A DNA stretch of 64,000 nt from Agapanthus africanus (lineage: Eukaryota; Streptophyta; Magnoliopsida; Asparagales; Amaryllidaceae): NCBI GenBank assembly GCA_030015575.1, contig JASDDO010000019.1:515192986-515256985 (forward strand), given 5' to 3'. Numbering within the stretch: the stretch's first letter is position 1; every line of letters starts with the position of its first letter. Position numbers and translations under genes: made by a program. Below the pieces are notes generated by a model. The model was not told where the DNA came from. It did no database searches and saw only the letters and a list, made by a program, of their open reading frames with translations. Below, piece after piece: positions 1 through 11,966 of this stretch.

Positions 1-1610
1 TGTCCAAGAGGGCGTGCAAAACGGTGGCTTTTGGGTATAGTCCCGAATCACATCGAGGCAATGAGCGATAGAAGGGGTTTCGTCTCTCCCGGTATAGGGA
101 GTTGATGTTACGCTGTGTTCGATTAGCTATAACTGGAAATCCCTGGCAAGGATTGCTGAGATTTACTGGTAAGTGTTATCAGTAGTTTCTCGAACTGTTA
201 TGGACCTTATATTGACACGACTTATCAAGCTACTAGGGTCTGACGTTAACCACCCCTAGGCGAGATATGCGACATATCAGACGAAGAGACCGGACTGTAC
301 GGGATTGTTACTGGTTGGATTCACAGGAGAATGTACAGGCTTGCTTGTTGATCTTCTGATCGCTCAATACCTGGGTGGCTGTTACGTTTAGCTGACCGCT
401 TGCAGCTTGTGGGTGTTTGATATGATCATCACCTACTGCTGGCGTGTTGACGATTCTTTAGAGTCCAACACAAAGGTTTCCTGGCTCAAGAAAAACGGAG
501 TAGGAGCACATATGTGATATGTGCGGGACCGAGAATATTACGATATGAGATATCGTATTCCATTCTCGCGATATATGATATCGGCCGGGTATATGTGATA
601 TAACCGGGTCATCGGATCAACTGTTGATTCGATGAATAGATACAGATTATATTAGTCGGTTATATGCGATATAGCCGGATTATCGGATCAAGTGTTGATT
701 CGATAATTTAATGTATAATTATATATGTGATATATTAAGTTACATTGACTAATATAAGCTCACTTAAAGATTCTTTTTCTCACTTGGATAATACATTGAT
801 ATATGTTAATTGTATTATTTTCTTTTGTTACAAAATATATTATATATGTGATATATAATATTATAACAAGTTAGGGTCACAAATGCAACATGTTTTGTGG
901 AGATTAAACGAGTTAGGGTTTGATTTGGGTTAGCTTTTTCATGAAGCTTCTAGAAGCTTTATTTTGTTTTAAGCTAAGATATTTTGTATAGATATTTATT
1001 AACCCAACCCAAACCATTTACCTTAGGTTAATTCTCTACATGTGTTAAGCCCTTCATTGTTAACTCATGGTTGATTTGTAGCCATAGAAATAATTCATTA
1101 TTCATCACAAAAGAAATTCTTCTTCTTCTTCCTCTTGAAAAGCTTTCTAGCTTTTGGGTTTGTGATGATTTTGAGTGAGATAAAGAAAACAAATGAGAGC
1201 TAAATTCCTACTTCATCATCCTCATCTATTCTAGCGACTTAGATTAGGGTGTTTGCTTTGCTAATACTTGATTAGTGAAGCATGAGCTTGGGTTTGAGAT
1301 TCTTCAAGGTAGATCATCTTAGTTGTTGAAGATTGGAAGCAAGCTTGCATCTTTCTCTTCATGGAGCCTCTCTAGAATCCGGGTACATGATGATCGCGGC
1401 GAAGGGACCTCAACACGGAGCTTTTGAAGTGAAGGAACGGACTACAAAGGTTGTAATCCCTAACTCTTAGATGTAAAGTTGTTTACATGCTTTGTTAACC
1501 CTAATTATCTAGTAAAGATCCTCGTTTTAGGTTGTTCGGTACTTGAAAAAATTTAGCTTTGGCATGGTTGATGCCTTATGAGCCTTGTGATAGTGCCTAA
1601 TAACCCTACA
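1..1610 (+). repeat. 5' LTR of Cop-B1 (5' end cut by window)
   Basis: It matches the 3' part of the 3' LTR at 37843-40039 along its whole length with scattered substitutions and one small deletion near 800. It ends ...ccctaca directly before the PBS. About 590 bp of the start are missing because the window begins inside it. Confidence 0.92.
506..866 (+). promoter_or_regulatory. Array of hairpins sharing a TGTGA-type loop
   Basis: Seven successive inverted repeats each surround a five-base loop of the type TGTGA, TGAGA, TGCGA or TATGA. Examples are GCACATA/TATGTGC, TACGATA/TATCGTA, CGATA/TATCG and GGTTATA/TATAGCC. Stem sequences differ but loop and spacing persist. The array recurs at 38912-39281 and, more decayed, at 57824-58135. 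Whether it acts as DNA (protein sites) or RNA is not visible. Confidence 0.6.
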
Positions 1611-1611
1611 G

Positions 1612-1624
1612 TGGTATCAGAGCC
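1612..1624 (+). other. Primer binding site, Cop-B1
   Basis: tggtatcagagcc is complementary to the 3' end of plant initiator tRNA-Met and lies one base after the LTR. Confidence 0.9.
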
Positions 1625-1812
1625 AAGCTAGAGCATTAAGCGATGTGTAGACGAAGTATGAAGTCCGATCGAACTCCGAAACCCTGATAAATCCTAGTTT
1701 CTGGAAAAATTTTCAAAAGTTGAAATTTTTCATATTAAAAATACTCAGAAAATCATGCATAGAATTCTAAGAATTACTGTGAAGTACGAAACCATAACTC
1801 CATTAAGTCACC

Positions 1813-1853
1813 GCGGAACCGCGGCCAAACCATGCGTTTGGCGGCGGTTTCGC
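1813..1853 (+). other. GC-rich leader hairpin, Cop-B1
   Basis: Arms 1813-1829 and 1837-1853 pair at 15 of 17 positions; the loop ccatgcg contains the self-complementary CATG. It starts 202 nt after the LTR, matching the position in Cop-A1, A2 and C. Confidence 0.6.
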
Positions 1854-3196
1854 GGCCAAATTTGGGAGTTGGTGGCTCATACATCAGGGGTTTATTCTTG
1901 GGTACTTTTTCATGCTTCTGGGAATTTTTAGTTCTACTCAAGTGTGGAGCTTTCTGGGATATATTGGAAACTCCTTGATTCGATCGGAAAGTTTAACTTC
2001 GTTTATGTTTCTTCCGGGTAATTTAGAACGTGTTAAAAGGTTCGAACGGATATCAATAACTCACTTTTTCCCCTGTCGAAAAATTTCCAAGTGTTAGATT
2101 TTTCCTTAGTTAAAGAACGTTCAAAGTCGTGCAAGTAACGCGGTGGACCTTCTAGAAGAACACAAACCTTAACTCGATTATGTGACGCCTCTAAACCTTA
2201 GGGTTTGGGGCATTACGGCGTTGCCACATGTGAGGCGTTGGTTTGACCCTTCTACGGCTGGGCCATTGGTACTGTGGAATGTGATGGATGCTTTAAAACT
2301 AAGTTCAAGTGGTGAGCAAACAAGGAAATTTTGGGTGTTTGTTTATTCGATTAGAAAATTTAACATTGTCTATTTATCTGGAATGTAATACAATATTTGG
2401 AATTCACAAGTAGTTATGAGATAACTAATTTGAATGTTATAAATCTAGCAGTTTAGTCTCATTTGATCGGTTGCCATGGGATTTTGATGTGATCTAAAAT
2501 CCATCTCAATCACGTAGCGTACGCGGATACTCGCTGGGTAAACTTAATAGATAGCCACACCCCATAGCCCCTACCAAGTGACTGTAGGAAAACCCCGTCG
2601 CCAAAAGCATCCGTTCGGGTGCTCGCGGCAGCAGTGTTCAGCCTTAGTGCACTTCGTCGACGGCGTCGGGGGTGCGGCCATGTACTAAAGTTTCCGACGA
2701 GCATTCGATCAGGATGTCGGGAATCTTGTTGAATTGCCCGACTTGATATTGAAAAGAGCTTTCGAAATTGAGACTAAAATGCGGGGTTTATAAACGTTAG
2801 GCATGCGATGTGTAAGGAATTCATTTGGTTAGGCATGTGATGTCTAAGGAGGTTGCGGATTCCAATTGTTGTAGTTTTACACTTTCTTTTCTGCGACCGT
2901 AAGTGTAATATCTGGTGTATCGCCGGTTTCGTTGCTATACATCAACGACAATTGGGATACGTATATTTATTTACGTTGATGACATGCAATGTTATGTATT
3001 GCTGTGATATGTTATATTGGATCGTCGTGTTTTGAATAGCCAGGGGTTTTATGTGATATGAGATTTTTCCATTTTCATTCATGTAAAATTCATTGTATGT
3101 AATATACTTCTATTGGGTCACATCCAGGTTGAGGATGATGTCACCATTGTATATTATTTACTTTTCCGCATAAGGATAGACCCAAGGCGGGGAGCA

Positions 3197-3284
3197 CAAG
3201 TAACCGGGTTCTAGGGTCCAGTGGGAGACCATCTCGAGGAGTCGAGACCGGGTGTCCTAACCCTAGAATTGGCAGTGTTGCTTG
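3197..3284 (+). other. Branched leader domain, Cop-B1
   Basis: The closing helix pairs caagtaacc with tgttgcttg (8 of 9 with one wobble). Inside, ggttctagggt pairs with accctagaatt, and tctcga/tcgaga forms a hairpin with loop ggag. In Cop-B3 the last stem reads tctcaa/ttgaga, a paired change. Confidence 0.55.
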
Positions 3285-3619
3285 CCGCTCTCATAGGGGT
3301 CTAAGGATGTGGGTTTGGCTATTCATCGCGACCGTGGAATCCGTGTTTTATACAGGTTCGTATTAAAACACGGACCTCCTAGTATATCCAATATTTCATA
3401 TATGTTCTTCTGCTTCAATGTTCTGTGATGAGATCATATTAATGCCTGAGACGAATGTTTATATTATATATATGAGATATATGTTATATTGTTGATTTCG
3501 TTTCATATCTGATACTTGGGAAGCATAATAAAATGGGACTTCATTAATGAGATTAATGAAACTAAAAGAAACCTAAAGATATTGTAGAAACTTGTCTCAA
3601 AAACTGGTAGCTCTAGTTC

Positions 3620-3867
3620 TTTCTTTGCATAGTGGTATTCCTTGTAGAATATCAAGTATCTTATTCGATAAGGAAAGAGCCGAGATCCCTTCATCGGGAG
3701 TGACCTCTTTAGCGATACTAGCAGATGCTACAAACACAGTTTGTCTTTTGATTGCTTCTAAAATTTTTTCTTTGCATAGTGGTATTTGTGAAATATCCTG
3801 CACCTTATTCGATAAGGAAAGAGCCGAGATCCCTTCACCGGGAGTGACCTCTTTAGCAAAACTAGTA
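3620..3867 (+). repeat. Duplicated leader module, Cop-B1
   Basis: Two copies (about 3620-3715 and 3770-3867) share the run: tttgcatagtggtatt, a GAATATC-type segment, cttattcgataag (a hairpin), then gagatcccttca...gggagtgacctcttta. The same duplication is present in Cop-B3 (61032-61275) and Cop-C (31357-31625), so it predates these insertions. Open frames across it on both strands are not conserved as protein. Confidence 0.65.
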
Positions 3868-3999
3868 AAGGCCTAAAAAACACTCCTTTTAAAATTCACT
3901 CGATTCTACGACAATATCAAGTTCATTACGCAAAGGATTTTCATAAAAAACCTGTCGTAGCCCTCCGTCATTTGAGATAAGTACTACTTAGTATTCGTG

Positions 4000-4205
4000 C
4001 TACGTTTGTTGGCCTGCGTCAAGGCGTAGTGTGCGGTAGCTAACTAGTGCTTATCTGTAGCATACGATGCGATTGGATTAGGGTAGTCGTGCGACTTTGT
4101 TGGCCTGCGTCAAGGGTCGTGTGGGTGGGTTTAATTCAATCAGGAAATGTACGGGTTGAACTTGACTAGCGGACTATGGTTTGTTGGCCTGCGACAAGGT
4201 CATAG
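4000..4205 (+). other. Triple TTGGC/GTCAA hairpin set, Cop-B1
   Basis: Three hairpins at 4000-4029, 4093-4120 and 4174-4205. The inner stem TTGGC/GTCAA encloses loop CTGC. Outer stems are ctacg/cgtag, cgac/gtcg and ctatg/catag. The third inner stem has one mismatch (gacaa). Confidence 0.6.
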
Positions 4206-4648
4206 GACGCTAGGGGAAAAATATTATTGGGAATTTCAAGAGTTAAAATTTACAATGAGATTGCATACCTTCTATGAGATAGTTGGATCCCGATACCCAC
4301 TGCGAGTAAGAGTTACTCCTGGGAGAGTTTTACACATTACAATTAGCCGATCAAGTAGGTGTCTAGAAAGGTGTCAACGGGGTTACGCCTCTGGGAAAAT
4401 GAGGTTTATTTTAATTAGGTCCGTGCGAAAGCGCGGGGAACCTCCCTCAAAGTACTGGTACTGGCCTAGCTGAAAGATTGGCGAACATGTAGAGTGTAAT
4501 TAATCCCAGCTAGTCTTTCCATTTAGGGTTTAAAGGAAGATTTGACTAAAACAGTGGGAGACATCCTGATTAGATATATTAATAACCAATCTAAACTTGA
4601 AAGAGCATATGCTGAGTGTTTTCTTCTATCTCTCTCCAGGTAGCGACC

Positions 4649-7467
4649 ATGTCACGCCTTAATCAAGATAATAATATGGATGTATTGACCGAACCCGCTT
4701 ATTATACTGAGCTGGGGAACGTTGGTCCCGCTCCAACTTATAATTGTTATAAGACAGAGCAGGAAATATAGGATTACCAGAATTCCCGTGCCGCCCAAAC
4801 GAAGAAAGTACATGCCGATAAATCTTCTTCGGGTGTGTTCATTACCAAGAACTGTTTCTCAGTATCCATTACGTCCTGGGTATGAGATACCAGATCAGGA
4901 TCCCGCAAATGTAATTTGTTACATGGGCTACAGAAAGGTAGAGAACTGAGAACGGGTGATATGTTTCAAGAGTTGGAAATGATGCAAGTGTTGCAGCCAA
5001 ATCTGTTAGCAGTTATCACATAGTATTACCAGAATACATTGATTCTGAATGAATGTTATTAGATACCGAACCTGATATACAACATCATATCAGTCTCTTT
5101 ATTAGTAAATAAGGATATAATTTTGTATTGCTGGATAATGTATTCGTACATTTCCTATATCAAGAGTTGATCGGTTCAGGCACGTTATCTAAAAGCGTAG
5201 ACGTTCTAAATCAAACCACAGTTTTTAACGTATAAAACACACACAAGAGGAAGAGTTCAGAAATGAACAACTCTTTCTTGAGGTATTGTAGACTAGGTCA
5301 ATGCGACCCGACTAGCTGAAGTTACATAAAGATGCATATTTAAATTAGTTTGGATTTACATCTTGTAAAACTTGCCAGTCATGTCACAAAGATAAGATGA
5401 CCACAGCTACGTTTATTGGAAACAGAGAAAGAGTTAGTGAACTCTTGGGATTGATACATGATGATGTATGATAGTCCTATGTCTACATATGCCAGGACAG
5501 GTTCTTTGTACTTCATTATATTCACTGATGATCTCTCAAGATTCAGACATATGTTCCTGTTGAAACACAAGTCCGAAACTTTTAAGATAATCACAGAATA
5601 TAAGTTAGAAGTAGAGAACCAAAAACGGGTATAAGTATTATATCCTTTGATGTGATCAAGGAAGAGAATACATGAGCACGGAATTCCTGGACTATTCTAA
5701 AGGTGAATGAGATTCTCTCTCAGCGTTACTCCTCCGAATACACCACAACGCGTCGGTGTATCGGGACAGAGCAATCACACCCTATGTGATATGGTGTGCT
5801 CTATGATGAGTACTACTGAGTTGCCTATTTTCTTTTTGGGGTTATGCACTTGAGAAGTTGCATACCTATTGGATAGGGTTCCAACCAAATCAGATGCCTA
5901 CCACTCCATATGTGATATGGTATGGGAAGAGCCCATCTCTTAAAGATGTTATGATTTGGGGTTGTCCAGCCTATGTCAAAAGCAAAATCCGGACAAGCTC
6001 GAGGCAAGGACAGTTCTGTGGAAGTTTGTTGGATATCCCAAGCATTGGCAAAGGAATATCTTCTACCAATCTGAGGAACAAAAGATGTTTTGTTTTCTCA
6101 TCATGCCATCTTTGGGAAAGGGAATATCTTGTGAAGAAATCAGTGGTCATGAGGTAGAACTGGAAGTAGTTCCAGCTAAAACAAACTGCAGCTGATAATT
6201 TGGTAGAACCGGAGGATTCAATAGTTTCCAACGAACCTCAGCCTCTCCGCCGATCCGGTAGGGTTCCTCATCCACCTGAGAGATATTCGGTTTCTCTATG
6301 ATAGTGGGAGCAAGGATTGCATCATGAGATGATGACCTAACTAGTTTCGAGCAGGCCATCAGGAGTGGGGACTCTGTGAGAATGGCTGGATACTTAGCGA
6401 TCCGAGATGGAATCCTTATACACCAACAAAGTATGGACTTTGGTTGCTTTATCTAAAGGGTTAAATCCCCATCAGGAGCAAGTAAATCTTGAAAAGATTA
6501 CTTGGTGTACATGGAAAAGTTGAGACTTTCAAAGCTATGCTTAAGTCCATCCAGATCCTACTTGCCACTGCTACATACCATGACTACGATATCTGGTGGT
6601 TGGGTGTCATGACTGCTTTTCTAAATGATGATTTGGAAGAGAGCGTCTATTAGTACACAGCCAGAGGGCTTCGTAGACAGTGGGAGCAGCGGAAACGTGT
6701 GCAAGATGTTTTACGTGATAAATCAGGCATCGCAGAGTTGGAACGTCTATTTTGATGTGGTAGTCAAAGAGTTTGACTTCATCAAAATGGTAGATGAACC
6801 TAGTATATACAAAAAGGGAGTAGGGAGTATGGTGGTGATCCTCGTATAGTACGTACATGACATACTCTTGATAGGGAAGGAGTTTTCCTATGCTACGCTC
6901 GGTCAATCTCCGCTTATCACAAAGATTCTCTATAGGATCAAGCTGATACCTCCTAAATCCTGGGTTATGGATCTATGAGATAGATCTAATTGGATGTTAG
7001 GATTCTCACTAGTTGTAGTGAGATGGTATCAATCGATCCTGGGGAGAATCGCTGGAATGGTTCCAGGGTGATAAGGACAACTGAATGTCAGTCGCAGGCA
7101 TTGTCTTTACCCTCAGTGGAGGGACGGTATGTTGGAAGAGTTCCAAGCTAGATACCGTGACATACTAGACAATTAAAGGCAAGATACATCATTACCAAGA
7201 ATGCTACCAAAGAGACAGTCTAGATATATTTAAGTTCATGAGATGAACTTCGTTCCGGCCGTTGTGTGACAATAGAGTTGTGGCTTAGGCCTAGGAACCC
7301 CCGTCCCATCAGTGATCCAGACAAATTCTTAGGCAGTATCACCTGATCATGGAGATGGTTGATCTCTAGGTAGATTGAGGTTAGGAGAGTAGACTCAGAG
7401 GACAACAGCGCGGATCCACTCACAAAGGCCAATTTCCCAGTAAAGACTTTTATGGGATGGTTGAGTA
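4649..7467 (+). pseudogene. Copia gag-pol remnant of Cop-B1, most of gag deleted
   Basis: The frame opens at ATG 4649 but only 78 codons separate it from the protease DTGSGS-like site; Cop-A2 has 305. The CCHC zinc knuckle survives only as an unrecognisable TYNCYK-type stretch. A TGA (4883-4885) replaces the Leu before the protease Asp. A second TGA (5469-5471) follows the HDDV motif of integrase. A third (5708-5710) lies in a shifted stretch, and the catalytic integrase Glu is Gly (5764-5766). RT is short of its KARLVAKGFRQ segment, near 6530, and the catalytic YVDD box reads YVHD near 6851-6862. RNase H reads on until Cop-C cuts it at 7467. The same lesions in Cop-B3 show they are old. Confidence 0.85.
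7463..7467. repeat. Target site duplication of Cop-C (left)
   Basis: gagta here and at 37765-37769, exactly flanking Cop-C. Confidence 0.9.
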
Positions 7468-8610
7468 TGTTGGAGATAGTGCCCTCAGAGTCAATTATTG
7501 GATCACATTGCAATGATTGAGAGAGGACCTATACCGTTAGAACAGTCTTACTCAAAATGATAGTATGCTATCTGGTTTATCTTTATCTTCGTGTACTGCT
7601 TTAGGTGACCTTACAGGTCACTATTGAGCGTTGATAGAGCCCTTAGGATTCTTGCTTGACAGCCAGCAGTATGATGGCGATCATATACGTGGGAGCTGGT
7701 AGTCTATAAGCACATCCTTAAAAGGTCCATAGTCGTGGGAGTTTCGAGACAGGGCATCGATACTCCAGAGTATACTAGTGTATACAGTCGAGACCCCGAC
7801 GAGGGGTGGTGGCCGGTCTCACAAGCCACTGGTGTCAGTTGGTTCACCTAAGATGTATATAGGTGCTCATTGGGTTATGAGTACACCGGACAGGACTCGC
7901 CGGGAACATGCTAGTTGGTCTTATACCAGACGTCAGATAGAGGTTCCCTGGTGACATGTGTACATGTTAGTTCATCGACCTGAGATCGTCATTTTTCTCG
8001 TGTGAGTTCCTACTGTACTTTGATTACTACCCTACCACGGCTCAAAGGAGTCGTGCAAACAGGTTTTAGTTGGGTACAGTCCAGAGCCATATGGAAGCAG
8101 TGAGCGGATCTTCAGGGGTTCGTCTCTCCCGGTATTGGGGGTGAGGTCGCGCTGTGTCTAGGATAGCCATTACACGAAGTCCTTAGCCAAGGCAGGAGAT
8201 TTACTGGTAGGTATTCCTGTATTATCACAGGGTGTTTTGGGCTACACTCCGACACGACTTGTACCGCCTTTGGGGGGTCTGACTTTTACCAACCCCTTAG
8301 GCCCGCCATGCGATGCTCATAGACGAACGGACCGGACTGTACGCATATTATCACTAGCAGGCTCAGTAGGGTGTCTGGATGAGTTCGCTCATCGACATCC
8401 CTTTTGTTCAATACCTGGTAGCCCGTTACGTATGGCTAATACCTCTGACGTGCTAGTGGTTAAATCTACAGCCAAGAGATTGACGAGTCTTTAGAGTCTC
8501 CCATATACAGTTTCTCAAGTTTCGGGCGAAACACTGTAAAGGCCGTATGGATATATGGCAGTGTTCGATCATACACGTGCGGTATTGCAAGCATCTTGAT
8601 CGTACGAATG

Positions 8611-8701
8611 ATACTAGCAGGCTTTTGTTTAAGCCGGATCCTAGTATTGTACAGTGTAGGTTTTGTCTCATTGCATTTGTATTCAGTCGGAATACAAATG
8701 C
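8611..8701 (+). promoter_or_regulatory. Two consecutive LTR hairpins, Cop-C 5' LTR
   Basis: The first (8611-8647) pairs atactag with ctagtat, with ggctt/aagcc inside. The second (8673-8701) is a perfect 12-bp stem gcatttgtattc/gaatacaaatgc with loop agtcg. Both recur in the 3' LTR. The first is present with paired base changes in family A and D LTRs. Confidence 0.6.
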
Positions 8702-9020
8702 GGGTATGTATATACAGTCGCGGGGTTTTCCTATAATTTATTACGGGATCAGTTTTTTGAAGTTGCCAGTTTGCATTCCGTTTCGGCCATTTTCCTTTAT
8801 TTCTTTCCTTGGCTGAAAATTGGTGGAGGAGGGCTTATTTGCAATTGTGCAAATTAGCATTGTGGAGGGTGTTCTTTGTATATTGTTGCTTCATGATGGT
8901 TCTACCATCCCTTGAATTTCTTTTCTCATCATGACTTGCTTTATGTGATGGGTTTTAGTGATGATTACTCGTGTGACATTATTCTTCATGATGATCACTT
9001 ATTCTCTTTCTTGAATTATT

Positions 9021-9025
9021 CTATC
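9021..9025. repeat. Target site duplication of Cop-A1 (left)
   Basis: ctatc here versus ctacc at 29403-29407; one mismatch. The uninterrupted Cop-C 3' LTR has ttacc at this site. Confidence 0.8.
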
Positions 9026-10004
9026 TGTTAGTGTATATGCCCTAGAGGCTATTACTATATCATACTTGTTTGTATATTACTTGATGGAAGCTTAGGATAT
9101 TCACAGTTGTATAGACAATCTTGCTCAAAATGGTAGTATGCTACTTGGTTTGTCTCTACTTCAATATGTGCATGTGTTTCTTTTAGCATATCGGTTATAC
9201 ATATTAGTAGAGCCCTTAGGATCTTTGCTTGCTTAACAGCGTTGTGATGGCAGTCACACTTGTGGGGGCTGGGTAATCTATAAGCACATCCTTATACAGG
9301 TCCCTAGTCGTAGGACTATCGAGACAGGGCATTGATACTCCGGAGTAGACTAGCATATGCGCTTCTCATCCCAATAGGGGAGATGGTCTGTCCCACAGCC
9401 ATCAGAACATCGTACTGGAGATAGTATGTGGGTGCTCGTTAGGTTACGAGTACACTGGACAGGACTCGTCGGGAACTGATGGTTGGTATTATACCTATCG
9501 TCAGTTATCAGTTCCCAGGTGACATGAGTACAACTTAGTCCGCTGACTTGACACTGTCATTTCGCCTCGAGTGTGTTCCCACTGTACTTAGATTACTACC
9601 CTACCACGGCTCAAAGGAGTCGTGCAAACAGGTAGTAGTTGGGTGCAGTCCCGAAGCACTTGGAGGCAGTGACGGTTAGACAGGATTCGTCTCTCCCGGT
9701 ATTAGGGGTTGATATCGCTCTGTATCTAGGAGAGCCATTACACATGTAGTCCCTGGCTAGGGCAAGCGAGATATACTGGTAGGTTTCCAGTGTTATCTCA
9801 GGGTGTTCTGGGCTACACTCCGACACGACTTGTACCGCTATTAGGGGACTGACGTTTACCACCCCTAGGCCCGCCATGCGATATTCTCAGACGAACGGAC
9901 CGGACTGTACGGAGATTGTCACATAGAGGCTTAGTAGGAGTTCGGATGGGTTTACCTCATCGGCCTTCTTATCGACATCTACCTGGGGACCGTTACGTAC
10001 AGCT
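9026..10004 (+). repeat. 5' LTR of Cop-A1, part 1
   Basis: It begins tgttagtgtatatgcc and aligns with 27282-28261. It is split after cagct by Cop-A2 and resumes at 20341 with agtgccgcttgcgg. Confidence 0.93.
10000..10004. repeat. Target site duplication of Cop-A2 (left)
   Basis: cagct, repeated exactly at 20336-20340. Confidence 0.93.
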
Positions 10005-11173
10005 TGTTAGTGTATATGCCCTAGAGGCCATTACTGTATCATACTAGTTTGTATATTACTTAATGGAAGCTTGGGATATTCACCTTGTACATACAATCTT
10101 GCTCAAAATAGTATTATGCTACTTGGTTTGTTTCTACTTCAATGTGTATATGTGTTTATTTTATTATATCACCTATACGCATTAGTGGACCCCTTAGGAT
10201 CTTTTCTTGATTACCAGCGTTGTGATGGCAGTCACACTAGTGGGGCTGGGTAATCTATAAGCACATCCTTATGCAGGTCCCTAGTCGCAGGACTATCGAG
10301 ACAGGGCATCGATACTCCGGAGTAGACTAGCGCATGCGCTTCTCATCCCAGTGTGGGAGACGGTCTGTCCCACAGCCGTCAGTACGTCATACTGGAGATA
10401 GTATGCGGGTGCTCGTTGGGTTACGAATACACTGGACAGGACTCGTCGGGAACTGACCGGTTGGTATTATACCTATCGTCAGTTATCAGTTCCCAGGTGA
10501 CATGAGTACAGCTTAGTCCGCTGACTTGACACTGTCACTTCTCCTCGAGTGTGTTCCCACTGTACTTTGATTACTACCCTACCACGGCTCAAAGGAGTCA
10601 TGCAAACAGGTAGTAGTTGGGTGCAGTCCCGAAGCACTTGGAGGCAGTGACGGTTAGACAGGATTCATCTCTCCCGGTATTGGGGGTTGACATCGCGCTG
10701 TGTCTAGGAGAGCCATTACACGAGTAGTCCCTGGCCAGGGCAAGCGAGATATACTGGTAGGCTTCCAGTGTTATCTCAGGGTGTATTGGGCTTCACTCCG
10801 ACACGACTTGTACCGCTATTAGGGGACTGACGTTTACCGCCTCTCTAGGCCCGCAATGCGATGTATCAGACGAACAGACCGGACTGTACGGAGATTGTCA
10901 CATTCAGGCTCAGTAGGAGTTCAGATGGGTTTCACCTCGTCAGTCTTCTTGTCGGCATCTACCTGGGGACCGTTACGCACAGCTAGTGCCGCTTGCGGTC
11001 TGTGGTTAAACCCACTGCCAGCGTAGTGTCGAGTCTTTAAAGTCCCACACAGAAAGCTATTCACCTTTAGGCAAAAGAGTAGAGGTCGCATGGTTTTGCG
11101 ACAGGTCGCATGGTTTTGCGACAGGGTTAAGTCACATCCGTGCACTTGTGCACGTTTAGTGTCCGGACAGTTT

Positions 11174-11210
11174 ACACTAGCGGGCTTTGGTTTAAGCCAG
11201 ATCCTAGTGT
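11174..11210 (+). promoter_or_regulatory. LTR hairpin, Cop-A2
   Basis: acactag pairs with ctagtgt, with ggctt/aagcc inside. Cop-C has atactag/ctagtat at the same place, a paired change. It recurs in the 3' LTR near 19364-19400. Confidence 0.5.
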
Positions 11211-11306
11211 ACGTATTGGGATTGGTTTTATCCAGTTTGTATTCATGTTCCTCGGAACGCGAATGCGGGTGTGTATGCACAGTTGACGGAGAGACAGAGG
11301 CAGAGG

Positions 11307-11472
11307 ATTCTCATTAGGGTTGTTGACCGTTGACTGTTGGCTATTGACTTTTTGCTCAACCCTAATGAGAATATGATATGTAATTAACAATAATATTAAT
11401 TAAGTATTGTGGTGACATGGTTGTTGAGGGGTTGACTTTGTTGACCAGTTGACTAGGTTGGACTAGTTGACC
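11307..11472 (+). promoter_or_regulatory. W-box cluster with flanking inverted repeat, Cop-A2 5' LTR
   Basis: Seven TTGAC(C/T) motifs, the core bound by WRKY transcription factors, lie between 11323 and 11472. The first three sit between perfect 16-bp inverted arms attctcattagggttg (11307-11322) and its complement (11357-11372). The 3' LTR has nine motifs. Regulation by WRKY factors is inferred from the motif alone. Confidence 0.55.
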
Positions 11473-11966
11473 ATCATGATGACAATCGCTATCATTTCAT
11501 GGCAAAGACTTTTTACATGCCTTGTTCTCTTGTGCTATATGAGTGCATGAAATGATTTAGCCATTTTGACTTAACCATTTACACAATACTTGATTACTAT
11601 TTTTGTGATGATGGTTTTGGATTATGAGAGCCAAGTGAGAAAAGTCTTGCTCATTCTATCATTTTCATTCTCTTTCTTGTTCTTGAGCTCTCATCTTCTT
11701 CCTCTTGCTCTCCCTCTCTTTAGTCTATGGTTCTCTTGTCTCATGTGTTGAGAACCAAGAACCATAGAGAAAATCCCAACACACTCTCCTTTACTCACTC
11801 TAGTTCACAAGGTTTAGCAAACCGAGTGAACTAGTTTCTTCAAAGTACAAAGAAGAAGCCAAAGGTAGAAGCTTTCAGGTGGATCGATCTTCGGCCCAAG
11901 GAGACGACGGGGTTAAGCCGATCCGGACAACCATCGAGGCTTGAAGACGAAGGAGTTCATGAAAGA

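Larger units (their letters stand above)
1611..4648 (+). other. Long untranslated leader of Cop-B1
   Basis: About 3.0 kb between PBS and the gag ATG with no credible coding sequence. It holds a GC-rich hairpin (1813-1853), a branched domain (3197-3284), a duplicated module (3620-3867), three TTGGC-type hairpins (4000-4205), a CCGTGC-GAAA-GCGCGG hairpin (4421-4436), and a pyrimidine tract ending CAG at 4639 just before the ATG at 4649. Relative to Cop-B3 it lacks the block around 60810-60910. The rest of the leader aligns with Cop-B3 in the same order. Confidence 0.75.
7468..9025 (+). repeat. 5' LTR of Cop-C, part 1
   Basis: It aligns with 35674-37244 of the 3' LTR. The 5' copy lacks about 9 bp present in the 3' copy near 35713. 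It is split at 9026 by Cop-A1 and continues at 29403. Confidence 0.92.

Noticed and set aside
506-866. Possible CRISPR-like array
   Set aside because: The units are hairpins with different arms and no constant direct repeat or spacers, in plant LTR DNA.
1612-1624. tRNA gene suspicion from tRNA-complementary strings
   Set aside because: Only a 13-base primer-binding site is present at each location, with no cloverleaf.
3592-3876. 94-codon frame with an internal protein repeat
   Set aside because: The repeat is the duplicated leader module. An antisense frame also exists, and neither frame is kept in the Cop-B3 or Cop-C copies.
10071-10253. Small frames repeated in several LTRs (also 18260-18442, 8547-8816, 36761-37000, 11090-11317, 19279-19506)
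   Set aside because: They recur only because LTRs recur; no protein family is recognisable and they lie in non-coding LTR sequence.
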